Positions 9,961-20,432 of a DNA stretch of 64,000 nt are shown here, piece by piece. The position numbers were made by a program, and so were the translations under genes. The notes under the pieces are model-generated. The model made no database searches. It was not told where the DNA came from and was given only the letters and a program-made list of their open reading frames with translations. The stretch's first letter is position 1, and every line of letters begins with the position of its first letter. The stretch is from Diplonema japonicum (taxonomy: Eukaryota > Euglenozoa > Diplonemea > Diplonemida > Diplonemidae). The stretch covers positions 310,001-374,000 of the forward strand of contig OZ025658.1 of the NCBI GenBank assembly GCA_964019335.1. The letters are read 5' to 3'.

Positions 9961-11106
9961 ACATTTTTTTTTTTTCTTTGAAAAAAAAAAAGAATCGCAT
10001 CCCACTTAACCAAGGAATTACAAAGAGAGAAAAGAAAGGGGGAAATATAAGGATGGGGACGGGAGATGAGTGAAATGATTCAGTCGAAGAAAAAAGAAAA
10101 TGCTATTTCATTTTTTTTAACTTCTTTAAATTGTCTATTCTATATGATCGGCTTCTGGTGTCCGTTTATCACACAAACTCTGAAAAAACAAACAATACAA
10201 AAAAGTTTTTTTTGTAAGACTCTCCCACTTGAGGAAGCCTCTTGCGGTGTGAGCTTCTATCTAATAGTGCTCCCCTTTTGGGATAGCTTTTGTCCCTATT
10301 GTCGTCTTTAAAGCTGTTCGTAGTAGTGTCACTCGGTTTTTTTTTTTTTTTTTTTTTTTTTTCCTTTTGTATGTGTTCCCTGATGCAAAGGTCACCTGCT
10401 GAAGCTATCGCAGCTTTTAAGGGGGGGAAAAAAAAGGAAGAAGAAAAAAAAAAAGAAAAAAACACACATACATCCCTCTCATTGGACCCTACTGTGGCCG
10501 CAGGTGGTCTCTAAAAGTCCGGGAGGGGCATTTCTTTTTTTTTTTCCATTAATTGACCTACCGGAGCCGACCAATTGGGGGGAGGTTTTTTTTTTTTTTT
10601 CGGAAGGAAATAGCGAAAGAGAAAAAAAAAAGGAAAAAAAAAGACAAAATCATTTCTACTCAAAAAAAAAAGGGAAAAAAAATAGCATGAAAAGAAAGGG
10701 ATGTAAAAAGTGCCAGGAGGTGTGGGAAGGAAACGAGGGGCCTACACCTATAAACAAAAAAAAATATGTCATAAGATGGGAGGAAGGAGTGTTAGCAACA
10801 ACCTGCCCAAAAAAATAAAAAGAAAGATACAAGCAAGGTTTTTCGGATGGGGGGGGGGGGCGAGAGACAGAAAAAAAAGCAGAAAAGCAGAAACAGGAGG
10901 CGGGGTTTGACGGAAAGAGTTCAAATAAGGAAGAATGCTCCCCCCCCCCCCCCCCCCCTTCCCCACCGCCTTACTAAACTCGCAAAAAAACTTTTTTTTC
11001 TTTTTCTTATTTTTTTTTCTTCCTTCCTCATATAGAAACATGGGGATACTTCTCCCTGAAACTTTTTTTTTTTTTTAAAAAGAATGTTTTAAAGGAAAAA
11101 AAAAAA
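9692..11106. other. Intergenic region with one dispersed repeat copy
   Basis: Homopolymers dominate. A 48-base segment at 10217-10264 is shared with 18809-18861 and, in part, with 20159-20187. No supportable gene was found on either strand. Confidence 0.5.
10217..10264. repeat. Dispersed short repeat, copy A
   Basis: The words CCCACTTGAG, GCCTCT and GGTGTGAG followed by TTCTAT occur in the same order and spacing as at 18809-18861. The first half also occurs at 20159-20187. The unit is flanked by A/T runs. Nature unknown; it could be a small RNA gene or a retroposed fragment. Confidence 0.5.
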
Positions 11107-12874
11107 TTAGCTTTTCCCGTTGCTGAATTGCTTTGCCCTGATTAAGGCCTCGAGGCGCTCTTCAAGTGAGTCAATTTGCCGGGTGCACTACACATTATGT
11201 ATATTATTCCCAACCCCCATCATACCTTTTCAAACTTACCACCAACCTTCGTGGCCCCTCTTCTTCTAAAGGTCAAAGGAGGTATTGTCACCCTGGGGGA
11301 TTCCATTCCGAGCTCTATAATTTTGTTTGTGTCCCCTGTGACAGTGCGCTCAGCTGCCATCCCGTTGATGCCGCTAAGATCGATTTGCGACACCTGTGAA
11401 ATGCGCTTCTGTGTATGTTTTTTTTAAAAAAAAAAGTTTTTTTTCTTTAAAAACATACAACAGGTTTCGGGGTTATATTGCCCGCCTGCACCCTCGGGGT
11501 GAACAAAGTACTGTTTGATTTCGTGATCCGCACGGGAGGGGTCTGCGGTTCCCCTTTATCTCCAAGATGCTCTTTTTTGTGGATAACAGATTGCGACTGT
11601 AGCAAGTGCGAAATCGTGCCGTCTAAGGGAAGCCGGTCGAAATTCTTGGGCCGGGTCAGGATCTTCCATTTATTTTTCTTCGCTTCTTTAGATTGCTTCT
11701 TCTTATAGACCCGGTATGTGTCTTGGAAATTCTGTCCGATAATGACCATGGGAAAGGCAATGACAAGCGTTCCGCAAAGCATTGTAGCAGCAGCCACCAT
11801 TTTCCCTGCAGTGGATGAAGGAACTTCATCGCCGTATCCCACAGTGGTCAGCGTGACGAGACACCACCATGAAGCATGGAGAATGGACTGAAACGGTGAC
11901 CTCAATGCGGTATTATTAGGACTCGACACCGGTAAGTACCACGTCTCATCGTTTTCGTCGAAAAAAAGATATTCTCGTTCAACGAAATAAATTGTAGACG
12001 AGAACAAAACTGTGGATATGAATATCAGAAAAAGCAGTAAGTAAAGCCCTTCCGTGCTATTCTTCAACGATCCCAGCACCATGTTCACAGCCTCGTTGTA
12101 TTTCGTCACCTTGAATATTCGAAACACGCGCATTAACCGGAGTATGCGAAGGACTAAAAAACCCTTCGCAGAGTCCTCCCCGACGAACAGCGAGATGTAA
12201 AACGGCAGGATCGACACCACATCGATTACGGTGTACTTGTCCCACAAAAACAGTTTCCGGTCCGGGGTCGATCCCAGCCGGAGAATCAGCTCAAGCGTGA
12301 AGTACCCCATGCAAATTGATTCGATTACAAAAATCGATCGGGGCTGGTTAATATAATAATCGGGGTGGGTTTCTATGACAAAATTAACGACAGAGATCAC
12401 GATGAAGAGAAGCCCCAGTGCAGCAACGATGCGTGAGGCCAATGGGTAAGGAGGGATCATTGTGTCAGTAATCTCCATGACCAACCACAATCTGTTTTTG
12501 AAGGTAGTCGGTTCTATGTGAAGAACAGTATCGTCGAGATGGTGGAGGGGTGAGGTGTCGTCGCCAGGCGAATCTTCGGGTTTTTCCGGAGCTTCATGTT
12601 TAATAGCAATGTCGACGATTAGCTTTGCGGAGCAACAGCTGCAGACCCAGTCGGTCATCACCCTGCTTCCTTTAATCGGGACAGCGAAGACTTGTTGGTC
12701 TTCCTCTGTCTCAGAATCTAACATCCCTCGTAGGTCCTCAGACCGTCTCCGCAACGACTTCCCCCTGTTCAGATCTATCGTTGGGACCGTCATTGTTGTG
12801 TCAGAGCTGCTGGACGACTCGCTCCCGCCTAGAGACAGCCCTGCGGCATTCACCGCCATGAGGGCCACCGCCAT
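11107..12874 (-). CDS. Voltage-gated potassium channel subunit (Kv-like), three exons
   Basis: Exons are 12874-11459, 11408-11226 and 11187-11107; introns are 50 nt (GTATGTTTTT to ATACACAG) and 38 nt (GTATGATGGG to GTGTAG), giving 559 residues. Six transmembrane helices are visible: S1 ~147-167, S2 ~180-200, S3 ~213-231, S4 ~238-256 with repeated Arg (LRILRLMRVFRIFK), S5 ~272-297, S6 ~359-380. The selectivity filter is TTVGYGD at 343-349. The S6 gate reads PMV instead of animal PVP. No N-terminal tetramerisation (BTB/T1) domain is visible; the first ~130 residues are Ser-rich and contain CSCCSAK. The third exon (LEERLEALIRAK) is a short amphipathic helix that could assemble tetramers instead. 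Without the introns the protein would seem to stop at residue 475. Confidence 0.9.
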
Positions 12875-13010
12875 GTTTCCTCTGGCGACGAATTTTTTCT
12901 TCTTTTTCTTTTTTTTTTTCTTCTTCTCTCCCTCCCCCCCCCTCCTTTGGTGGGGGGGGTGAAAAAAATTGGAGGGAAAGAAAAAATTGGAAAAAAAAAA
13001 TTCTATTCTA

Positions 13011-13043
<33 letters not shown>

Positions 13044-13049
13044 CCCCGG

Positions 13050-13634
13050 TCATTGTAGCAATGGCTCCCTCAACCTCAAATGGCCGATCCCGCCGCTTTT
13101 CGCTGGTCCAACACGGGACGAGTTTATTCCCATTGGTTGTCGTCGGGGGCGGGTGTACGTCCCATATCTCGAATCAATGTATTTAGACAGCCGCCAGGCA
13201 TAGTACAGCCAGATGCAGATAGTAGAGAGGAGGAAGGTGAAGGACGTTATGAAGATCGCTATACACTGAACAGGATGGAACCAACCGTGCCGCCAGAACA
13301 GGTGCATCTCAAGGACCCAGCACGGGACACTTCTTAAGAAGAATGTCATGGCGACCGCAGTCATCACACGGTCCCTGCGTTCGTACATATACATGTGGTA
13401 CTTAAAGCGATATGACCAGAAAATCAAGCCCGAGCCTACCAGCATGTACACGGCGAGGCCTATGGCGGTAAGAATGAAATGCATGTCAACCATCCATCCA
13501 GTTATGGAGTCTTTTTTCGGGTAGAAAACCCAAAGCCCTGTGAAAAAACCAATACCCAAATCCGCGCTCAGCCAGTACATCAAGGTTAGCAATGGATCTG
13601 GATATCTGTACCCAAGGAACCTCCTTGATGGCAT
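13050..13634 (-). CDS. Four-helix integral membrane protein, unknown family
   Basis: The start is the ATG at 13634 (MPSRRFLGYRYPDPLL); the frame continues upstream only through homopolymer. The product is 194 residues. Four hydrophobic segments are seen at roughly 14-30, 45-70, 90-110 and 118-140, linked by short basic loops, with an Arg-rich C-terminal tail. His, Trp and aromatic residues are frequent in the third and fourth segments (EMHLFWRHGWFHPVQC), which recalls heme or lipid-binding membrane proteins but is not diagnostic. Function not assigned. Confidence 0.65.
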   Translation of the reverse strand: MPSRRFLGYRYPDPLLTLMYWLSADLGIGFFTGLWVFYPKKDSITGWMVDMHFILTAIGLAVYMLVGSGLIFWSYRFKYHMYMYERRDRVMTAVAMTFFLRSVPCWVLEMHLFWRHGWFHPVQCIAIFITSFTFLLSTICIWLYYAWRLSKYIDSRYGTYTRPRRQPMGINSSRVGPAKSGGIGHLRLREPLLQ

Positions 13635-15124
13635 TTTTTCCCCTTTTTTTTTCCCCCGCCCCCTCCCCGCACCCACTTTTTTTTTTTTTTTTTTTTTTTT
13701 TTTTGGAAAATCCCGAATCAAAAAAAAAGAATAATATAAAGCAGCAAGAGGGAAAAAAAAGAAGTAAAAAAAAAAAAAGAACAAAAAGAAGGATGGGGGC
13801 ATCTTTTTGTCTTTCTTTCTTTCTTTCTTCTAGATGGGGACAGTTGGGCGGTAGGGCACAAAAGGATGCTGACAAGCCAAATTGAATGAAATATGGGGGG
13901 GGGGGGGGGGATAGGGGATATGGTGTGAGTGGTTTTTTCTTCTTCTTTTTTTTTGAATAAGAGGAAAAAGAGAAAAAAAAAAGAGAAATAGCATTGTTTA
14001 TGCTATTCCACGAAACGATGTCTTTTTCACTTTTTTTTTTCATCCCCCCCTTTTTTTTTCTTTTGTAAAAACTTCTTTGTGTGTGTGCGTGTGTGTGATG
14101 TACTTTGGGAAGGAGTTCAAAAAGACCATTTTTTTTTTCTTGCACCAATCCCCGATTACCAACTTATTTCACAAGGAATGGGGGAAAAAAAAAAACCGAA
14201 AGACAAAACGTGGGGGAAAAAAAAGGGGGGGGAAGCTGCAGGTGAAAGAACAATACATAGATCAAGGGGGAATTATTTTTTCCTCTAAACTCAGTACTGG
14301 TGTTTTTCTTCTTTCTTTTTTCTTTTTCTTCTTGGTTTTACTTTATTTTTTAACTCCGTACAACTCTGTTCCCCAAACTCGGAAGGTAGCCACGTGGATA
14401 CCATAAATAGTAGCTATTAATTACCAACAAAATATTTTCCCACTTTTCTTTTTTTTCTTTTCTTCCTACCCCTTTCATTTTTTTTTTCTGCGGTACTCAC
14501 AACCTGTTCATGTTTTTCTTCATTCTTCGCGAAGTTATTAGGAGCAGCTATCTCGCCATGCTATTTTTTTTTTTTTTTTTTTTTTTTTGAAAAAGGGGAA
14601 AAGCAACCTTCATGCTTTTTTTTCTCCCCTCTTTATTCTTTTTTTTTAATTTCCCCCTACAATTGAGGCAGTGCGCAATTATGGCCGAGAAACCGTGTAA
14701 TGATGAGCCCCTTCTCATGTTAGTTGAGTGAAGAAAATGATTTTTGCGAAGAGGAAGAATTTCTGACAAAAACGGTAAATTAGATTCGAAATATCGACAA
14801 AAAACAAAAAACAAAAAATCAGTGTGCAGAGGGGGCGCGCCCACCATATTTAAGAAGAAAAAAAGAGGGGGGGATATCGCAACACGTTGGGGATGGTTCT
14901 TCGCCGTTCACAACGGTGGAAAACTTTACTGTCCGAAAGAAAAACAAAAGAAAAAAAAGTGGGGGGGTAAAAAATTTGAACTAAGAAAAGGCAAGGTAAC
15001 TCTTCCCCCCTCTACCCGCCATCAATTGCTGGGCAAATAAATCTGAGAAGGCAAAAGGGTTCAAAAAAAAAAAAAAAAAAGAAAAAAGAGAAAAAAAACC
15101 GCAAGGCTAGGTACTCGGCTTTAC

Positions 15125-15196
15125 GTTAGTAGTTAGACCCATCACTTGGTCCCCTCACCATTGCCCTTCTGTTACCCACTGTGCTGCCAACTTTTA
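15125..15196. repeat. Dispersed repeat related to 34111-34186
   Basis: Both segments read TTAGT, then AGACCC, AT, ACT(T/C)GGTC, TGCC, CTGTT(A/G)CCCAC and GTGCT in the same order. Divergence is substantial, so this is an old repeat or a fragment of one. Confidence 0.35.
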
Positions 15197-15347
15197 CTTG
15201 CTAAGAGGAAGCAAAACCCTCTTTTTTTTTCCTTTTTTTTTTCGTTCTTTCTTTTTTTTTTTTTTTTAAAAAAAGAATTCACAATATCACATTTGGAGAA
15301 AATAATTTTCTCCACACCCGGAGGAAAGAATAAAAAAAGAGGGGGGG

Positions 15348-15540
15348 TAGGGGTCATATTGGCCTTAAAAACGTCGATAAAGTCACTTTTTTTCAGTTTT
15401 GTCAAAAAAAAAAAAAGGGTTTCTAATGTGTTTTCGACCAGACAATCGGGTCCATAGGCCCCAAAAAATAGGTTTTCGCGTAGTTTTGACACTTCTTTGG
15501 CAAAACTGAAAAGTCGCTTTATCGATCACATATGACCCTA
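15348..15540. mobile_element. MITE-like element with long inverted repeats
   Basis: The left end TAGGGGTCATAT and right end ATATGACCCTA are inverted copies, and similarity continues inward for about 60 bases (CGATAAAG, ACTTTT, CAGTTTTG words on both arms, with gaps). The unit is 193 bp and has no coding capacity. Its termini resemble the 3' terminus of the hAT-type element at 34714-35952 (TAGGGG run then TCACAT), so it may be a non-autonomous member of that group. Confidence 0.55.
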
Positions 15541-15674
15541 GGGCCTGGGGGGGGGGGGGGATTATTTAAAAAAATATCTACAAAAAAATGGTTTTAAATA
15601 AATGAGTCGCCAAAGGGCCGGTAGAGGTGATCTTTTATTGTGTGCTGCCCAATGTGGGCTGGCAGACGGAACGG

Positions 15675-15767
<93 letters not shown>
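15675..15767. repeat. (ATA)n / (TAA)n microsatellite
   Basis: About 30 uninterrupted copies of the trinucleotide occupy 93 bases. It is not within a gene. Confidence 0.95.
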
Positions 15768-15772
<5 letters not shown>

Positions 15773-16375
15773 CCTATTTCTCCCCTTTTTTTCTACTTCC
15801 CCTTCTTCCAGATGTACACAACAACCACTCGTCTAAAAAAAAAAAAGAAAGAAAAAAAGAGAGAAAACAAAAAAAAAAAAAAGAAAAAAAACTACCACCC
15901 TCTTGTGCCAGCAGCACACGAAAGATTTATCCTTCATGGCTACAACAAGGGTAAAGAAAGAAAGTGGAGTGCAATCCCCCTCAGGGCCGCCTTCCATTCA
16001 AAAAAAGAAAAAAAAGAATTGGTCATACCGGGAAAATAGGGGCGAGAAGAGAAAAAAAAAAGGGGGAAGGGGGGGAAAGAAAAAGGGGGGAAGACGCACT
16101 CAGGTGAGAGAAAGAGATAGAAAGAAAAATAGCAGGGGGTTTCACGTAATTTTTTTTCCGTCATTCAACCCCCCCTTCCCTGTATGGACCAATAATAACA
16201 TACAAAAGAAATCGGAAATGCGAAGTAAGATATCGAGAAATAGGACGAGAAGCAGGGGGGGGGGGGGGGGGGGGGGGGGGGAAGGGGAGAAGAAAAAGAG
16301 GTAATTTTTTTATTATTATTATTTTTTTCCCCTCTCACAAACCATGCGCCAAGAAGAAAAAAAAAACACACTATG

Positions 16376-16408
<33 letters not shown>

Positions 16409-16424
16409 ACTCCCCCTCCCTCCC

Positions 16425-17684
16425 TCACTCAAGCACAGCACGATCCCACAAATCACCATATGCAAGAATAGAAGATAAAGGCGTTCGCCCTCTGTACCCC
16501 GTCCACCTGGGTGTAAGCCATTTCTGCAAAGTCATCGACGACGTCTGGAACACGGACCTGATCTGGACCAATCGCGTGCAACCAGCCGCCAAATTATTGT
16601 TGAAGTCCAGCGGGTCCTCAACATACAATGCATTCTGAGCCGCATCCTTCGGAGTCGCCTTAGAAGACTTGGCAGAGATAACAGTGGTTTCAGGCTTGGG
16701 AGACGCATATTGCTGGAAAAACGCAACAAGCAGCTGCCCAGCGTCCTTCGGATCCTGCGTGCGACAAGTGTGTAAAATCATCACCAACAGTGTGTAAGAC
16801 GATAAACCACCATCTACAGGATCGTTGCACCGGCTTTGCTGCAGAAGCAATCGAACAATGGCATAGACAGGAGAGGCGATGGGGTATTTTTCTAAAAAGC
16901 CTCGCATGGCACCAACAGACTGCCTTGCAAGGGATTTACCAGAAACGAGGGATAGGTTGGCAGTGACGGACCCTGCTTTGATACGGCAGAAACCTTCCCC
17001 TGCACCGCAGTACTTCCCCTCAACCTTGAAGGGAAGCGCTTCTAGTTTTTTAACCAGTTCGTCCATAAAGGTGTCAAGCTCGCTGCATCCTTCACAGACA
17101 AGGTCAAGGGATGATGTGGGAAGGGAGAGACCGTAGGCAAAGGAACCATAACATTTCACGGTAAGACCCGGCCAGACTTCTCGGATGGCGTCTTGAATAG
17201 TGGACCGGCACCTGTTCCGAACAGCAGCTTCTTCTGGGGATAGTTTGAGGAGTTTAGCTAGCTCGTTGGCTTCAGCGCCAAGTTTGATATCGTCTTTTAG
17301 TGTGCCTTGTGGGTACCATGGGGTGGTCACGATGGTTTGCCCGTTTTCGTTATGCCGTCTTCTTTTGTCGATGGTTTTGCTGCCGGTGTTTTCTCGTTCT
17401 CCGCTGCTGGCTTGCAGAAGGGAGGGCATGCTTTGCTGGCCGCCGCTGCGGTAACCGCTGCCACCTCTTTCGTATGGGTACTCCCCCATGCCGTAGGCCC
17501 CACTGCCGTAGCCTGCACCCCCGCTTCCGTAGCCGCCTCCCGATGCGTAGCCGCCACCTGATGCGTAGCCGCCCCCCGACATGTGCCCGCTGTTCTGCCC
17601 TGATTGAGATTGTGAATCTCGCAAAGAGGGCATGCTCACCATGCTTTTTTCATCTTTTTTGACTGGGCTTCGTGCCGCGGCCAT
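16425..17684 (-). CDS. TRF4/PAPD5-type nucleotidyltransferase homologue, probably inactive
   Basis: The product is 419 residues. An N-terminal low-complexity tail (residues 35-85) repeats GGGYAS and GGAGYGSG units. Residues ~150-260 match the nucleotidyltransferase core of non-canonical poly(A) polymerases: VKCYGSFAYGLSLP followed by SSLDLV at 191-196. The first catalytic Asp of the usual SDID pair is Ser here, the second (D194) is kept, and the third carboxylate position (TANLSL, ~241-246) is Asn or Ser. The PAP-associated domain is clear: GGLSSYTLLVMILHTC and EDPLDFNNNLAAG. I infer an RNA-binding pseudoenzyme or regulatory subunit rather than a polymerase. No intron is seen. Confidence 0.8.
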   Translation of the reverse strand: MAAARSPVKKDEKSMVSMPSLRDSQSQSGQNSGHMSGGGYASGGGYASGGGYGSGGAGYGSGAYGMGEYPYERGGSGYRSGGQQSMPSLLQASSGERENTGSKTIDKRRRHNENGQTIVTTPWYPQGTLKDDIKLGAEANELAKLLKLSPEEAAVRNRCRSTIQDAIREVWPGLTVKCYGSFAYGLSLPTSSLDLVCEGCSELDTFMDELVKKLEALPFKVEGKYCGAGEGFCRIKAGSVTANLSLVSGKSLARQSVGAMRGFLEKYPIASPVYAIVRLLLQQSRCNDPVDGGLSSYTLLVMILHTCRTQDPKDAGQLLVAFFQQYASPKPETTVISAKSSKATPKDAAQNALYVEDPLDFNNNLAAGCTRLVQIRSVFQTSSMTLQKWLTPRWTGYRGRTPLSSILAYGDLWDRAVLE

Positions 17685-17840
17685 TTTGTTTTTTTATTGT
17701 TTTTTTTTACCCCCTCCTTTTTTTTGTTGGAGGAAAATGGGGAAATAATTTAAAAAAAAAAAAAAGAGAAGAAGGGAAAGGTAATAAAATAAGAGAAACA
17801 GAGCCCATGCACCCCCCACAAACCTTTGAGAACCAAAAAG

Positions 17841-17878
<38 letters not shown>

Positions 17879-19874
17879 GAATCCCCCGGAAGAAAAAAAA
17901 AAGGAAAAATTCACTATGATGGAAGGGGGGAAGGGGGGAATTTGTCAGCAGCGGTCCACCGTGGTGGCGTAAAAAAAAGGGGGGGGAGAAAAGGTTTTTC
18001 CCCACTAGGGGGGATGTCAAAATCGTGTAGCGTCGGACATATTTTTTTGGGGGGGGTGACACGGACATTTTGATGTTCCAGGTGCCCTTGATGCCAACCA
18101 TACGCGAAGAGAATTACAACCGAAGTACTCCCCCCCAAAAAAAAATAAAGAAAGAGGTAAAAAGAAAGAAGAAAAAGAAATATGAAAACCATATTGTTAA
18201 GCTATCTGATCATGGCCGTAATCTAGATGGTACACAGTACCTCAAAAAAAAGAGGGGAAAAAAAAAGAAAAAAAAGGGGGGGTGCACTGTCGTCAGGTAT
18301 GTACCGTCCTATTCATACAATTTGCAATTGGTACTGTTAAAAAAGGTTTGGTAATGAAAACGACAAGAATGGAAATGTTGCTGAACGAAAAAAGTCGAAA
18401 TATTGGGGGGGGGGGGGGGGGGGAGGAGTAAATTTCCACAGCTTTTGCGCAACCAGGGGGGGTATGTGCTTTAACACCAGAGTGACCACAAAAAATTTCA
18501 TTTCGAAAAAATTCGAAAACGAAAAAAAAAAAAAAAAAAAAAAGAAATACTACATTCTCAAGATTTTCCCCAAAATTCCCCATTCAGCACCCTAGAGCAT
18601 TTCGGTCTTTGCTTTTCGACGAGTTTTAGAGAGATGGAGTGTAGAGACGTGATCGAACACTGATAGTCCTCTCTCTCTCGCTCTCTCTCTCCCCCCTCCC
18701 TTTAGAGCAAATAAGAAAACCTAGCTTCCCTTCTCCTTTTTTTTCTTTAAAGAATTCAAATCAGATCACATAACTTCATAAAGAAAAAAAAAAAAAAAAA
18801 AAAAAAAAAGACAATCCCACTTGAGTGCCTCTCTCTCTCTGGTGTGAGTTTCTATTTATTTCCTGCTCTCCTTCTGAAGCGTTGTTTTCGGTAATTCAAC
18901 CCTTTATGGTCCTTTCTTGTATGTGCCCTTTAACATCCCGCGGCTTGCGCCATTTGCTAAAGGTGTTGCCCCCCCACGGGTTTTGCCAAAAGAATTCACA
19001 TTTTTTTTTTCCAAAGGCCAAGAAGAAGAATTTGTGAATCCATGATTTCCCCTCCCCTGTTTTTTTTTTTTTTTTTTCTGATGTCACCACAGTTTAAGTT
19101 CAAGCCAGGGAAAAGAAGAAAGAAAAGAAAAAGAAAGATGAAGAAAATAAATAATAAAAAAAAAAGAAATAGCTATATATGTTCACAGTGATCTTCTGTA
19201 ATATAAAAAATTCACCGGAGGCCTATGGCCTCAAGGGATTTCTTTTCTTCTTTTTTTTTTTCTTCCAAGAGAGTGACAGAAAGTTCATTGGGCGTGAATA
19301 ATAAAGGAGGTTTACTCCTCAATGTTACCTCATTTCAGTATCCCCACATTTTGGTACCAAATTTGCTTAAAAGGGCTTTTACTGGGCCAGTGCGCCTCTC
19401 TCCCCGCAGGGGCAGGGACCAATCACCGACTTCTGCCGAAGAAATTGGGTTTTCTGGAATGAAATAAAATAGGGGTGCCGCGAATGAAGTAAAATCGAGA
19501 GTAAAAAAAAAAAAAAAAAGAAAAAAAAAAAAAAAGCAGCATTGACGGTAGCATTTTTTACATCATCTTGTTTTTCTTCCTTTTTTTATATCCTATAATT
19601 CATTGACAAATTTCCTGTTCCCATTTTTTCGGTTTCATTTTTTTTTTTTTTTAAAATAGTTCTTACAAGAATTGCACTTGTTTAAATACAAAAAAAAAAA
19701 AAAAAAAGAACGGACCATAAGTTGACACTATGACAGAGAGAGTATTTTTTTTTTCCCCTCTTTTTTTTCTCTCTCTCCCCCTTTTTTTTTCAGTCTTCTC
19801 TGTCTCCCCATTCACTTCAACAACTGCCAAAAAAGAGAAAAAAAAAGTTTTTTTTCACACTATTCCCTTCCAAC
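17685..19874. other. Intergenic region with dispersed repeat copy B
   Basis: Mostly homopolymers. It contains the repeat copy at 18809-18861 and a short perfect hairpin near 19219-19235 (GAGGCC, TAT, GGCCTC). I see no gene on either strand. Confidence 0.5.
18809..18861. repeat. Dispersed short repeat, copy B
   Basis: It matches 10217-10264 over AGAC-AATCCCACTTGAG, GCCTCT and GGTGTGAG-TTCTAT. A CT microsatellite expansion separates the two halves here. Confidence 0.5.
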
Positions 19875-20396
19875 TTACGTCAGCCCCCAAGTTGCCAGAC
19901 AATTCATCCTGTGTTTTCCCATGGCGACCTTCGGAGGCAACATATACTCTACTGGACACACGGTCGGGTCCGAAGGTAAATTATGGCCATTTGGATCAGC
20001 ATAGGGTATGCCTTCCAAGTAAACAAAATCAGCCGTTTCTAGGTGAAGCGTTGCTGCGGCAAAACGGACCACCGACTCAGACCACCTCTCATAGAAAAAC
20101 CCACCGGTCTGTCATTGTAGTGTTATAAAAAAAAAAAAAAAAAAAAACTCATAGTAAAAGACAATCCCACTTTGAGGACAGCCTCTAAAAAAAAAAAAAA
20201 AACACACACCTGATCCATTGCCTCGAAGAAATCCTGGTACTGAGTAGAGGTCAGGTAAGACAACTTGGCGACCTCCATCGAGAAAGAAGGGTAGCAAGGC
20301 ACGAACCTGTCCTTCACTGACGGCGCGAAAACCAGGTTCTTGCTGAATTTCAGACCCTGCGAGGTCTTAACAATGTACTCGTTGAACAACTTACCA

Positions 20397-20432
<36 letters not shown>

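Larger units (their letters stand above)
13635..16424. other. Intergenic region holding a MITE, a microsatellite and a dispersed repeat
   Basis: The region is largely homopolymer. Separate entries give the repeat at 15125-15196, the inverted-repeat element at 15348-15540 and the trinucleotide array at 15675-15767. I see no gene. Confidence 0.5.

Noticed and set aside
15640-15954. Asn-rich and Ile-rich frames over the trinucleotide array
   Set aside because: Pure translation of a microsatellite next to homopolymers.
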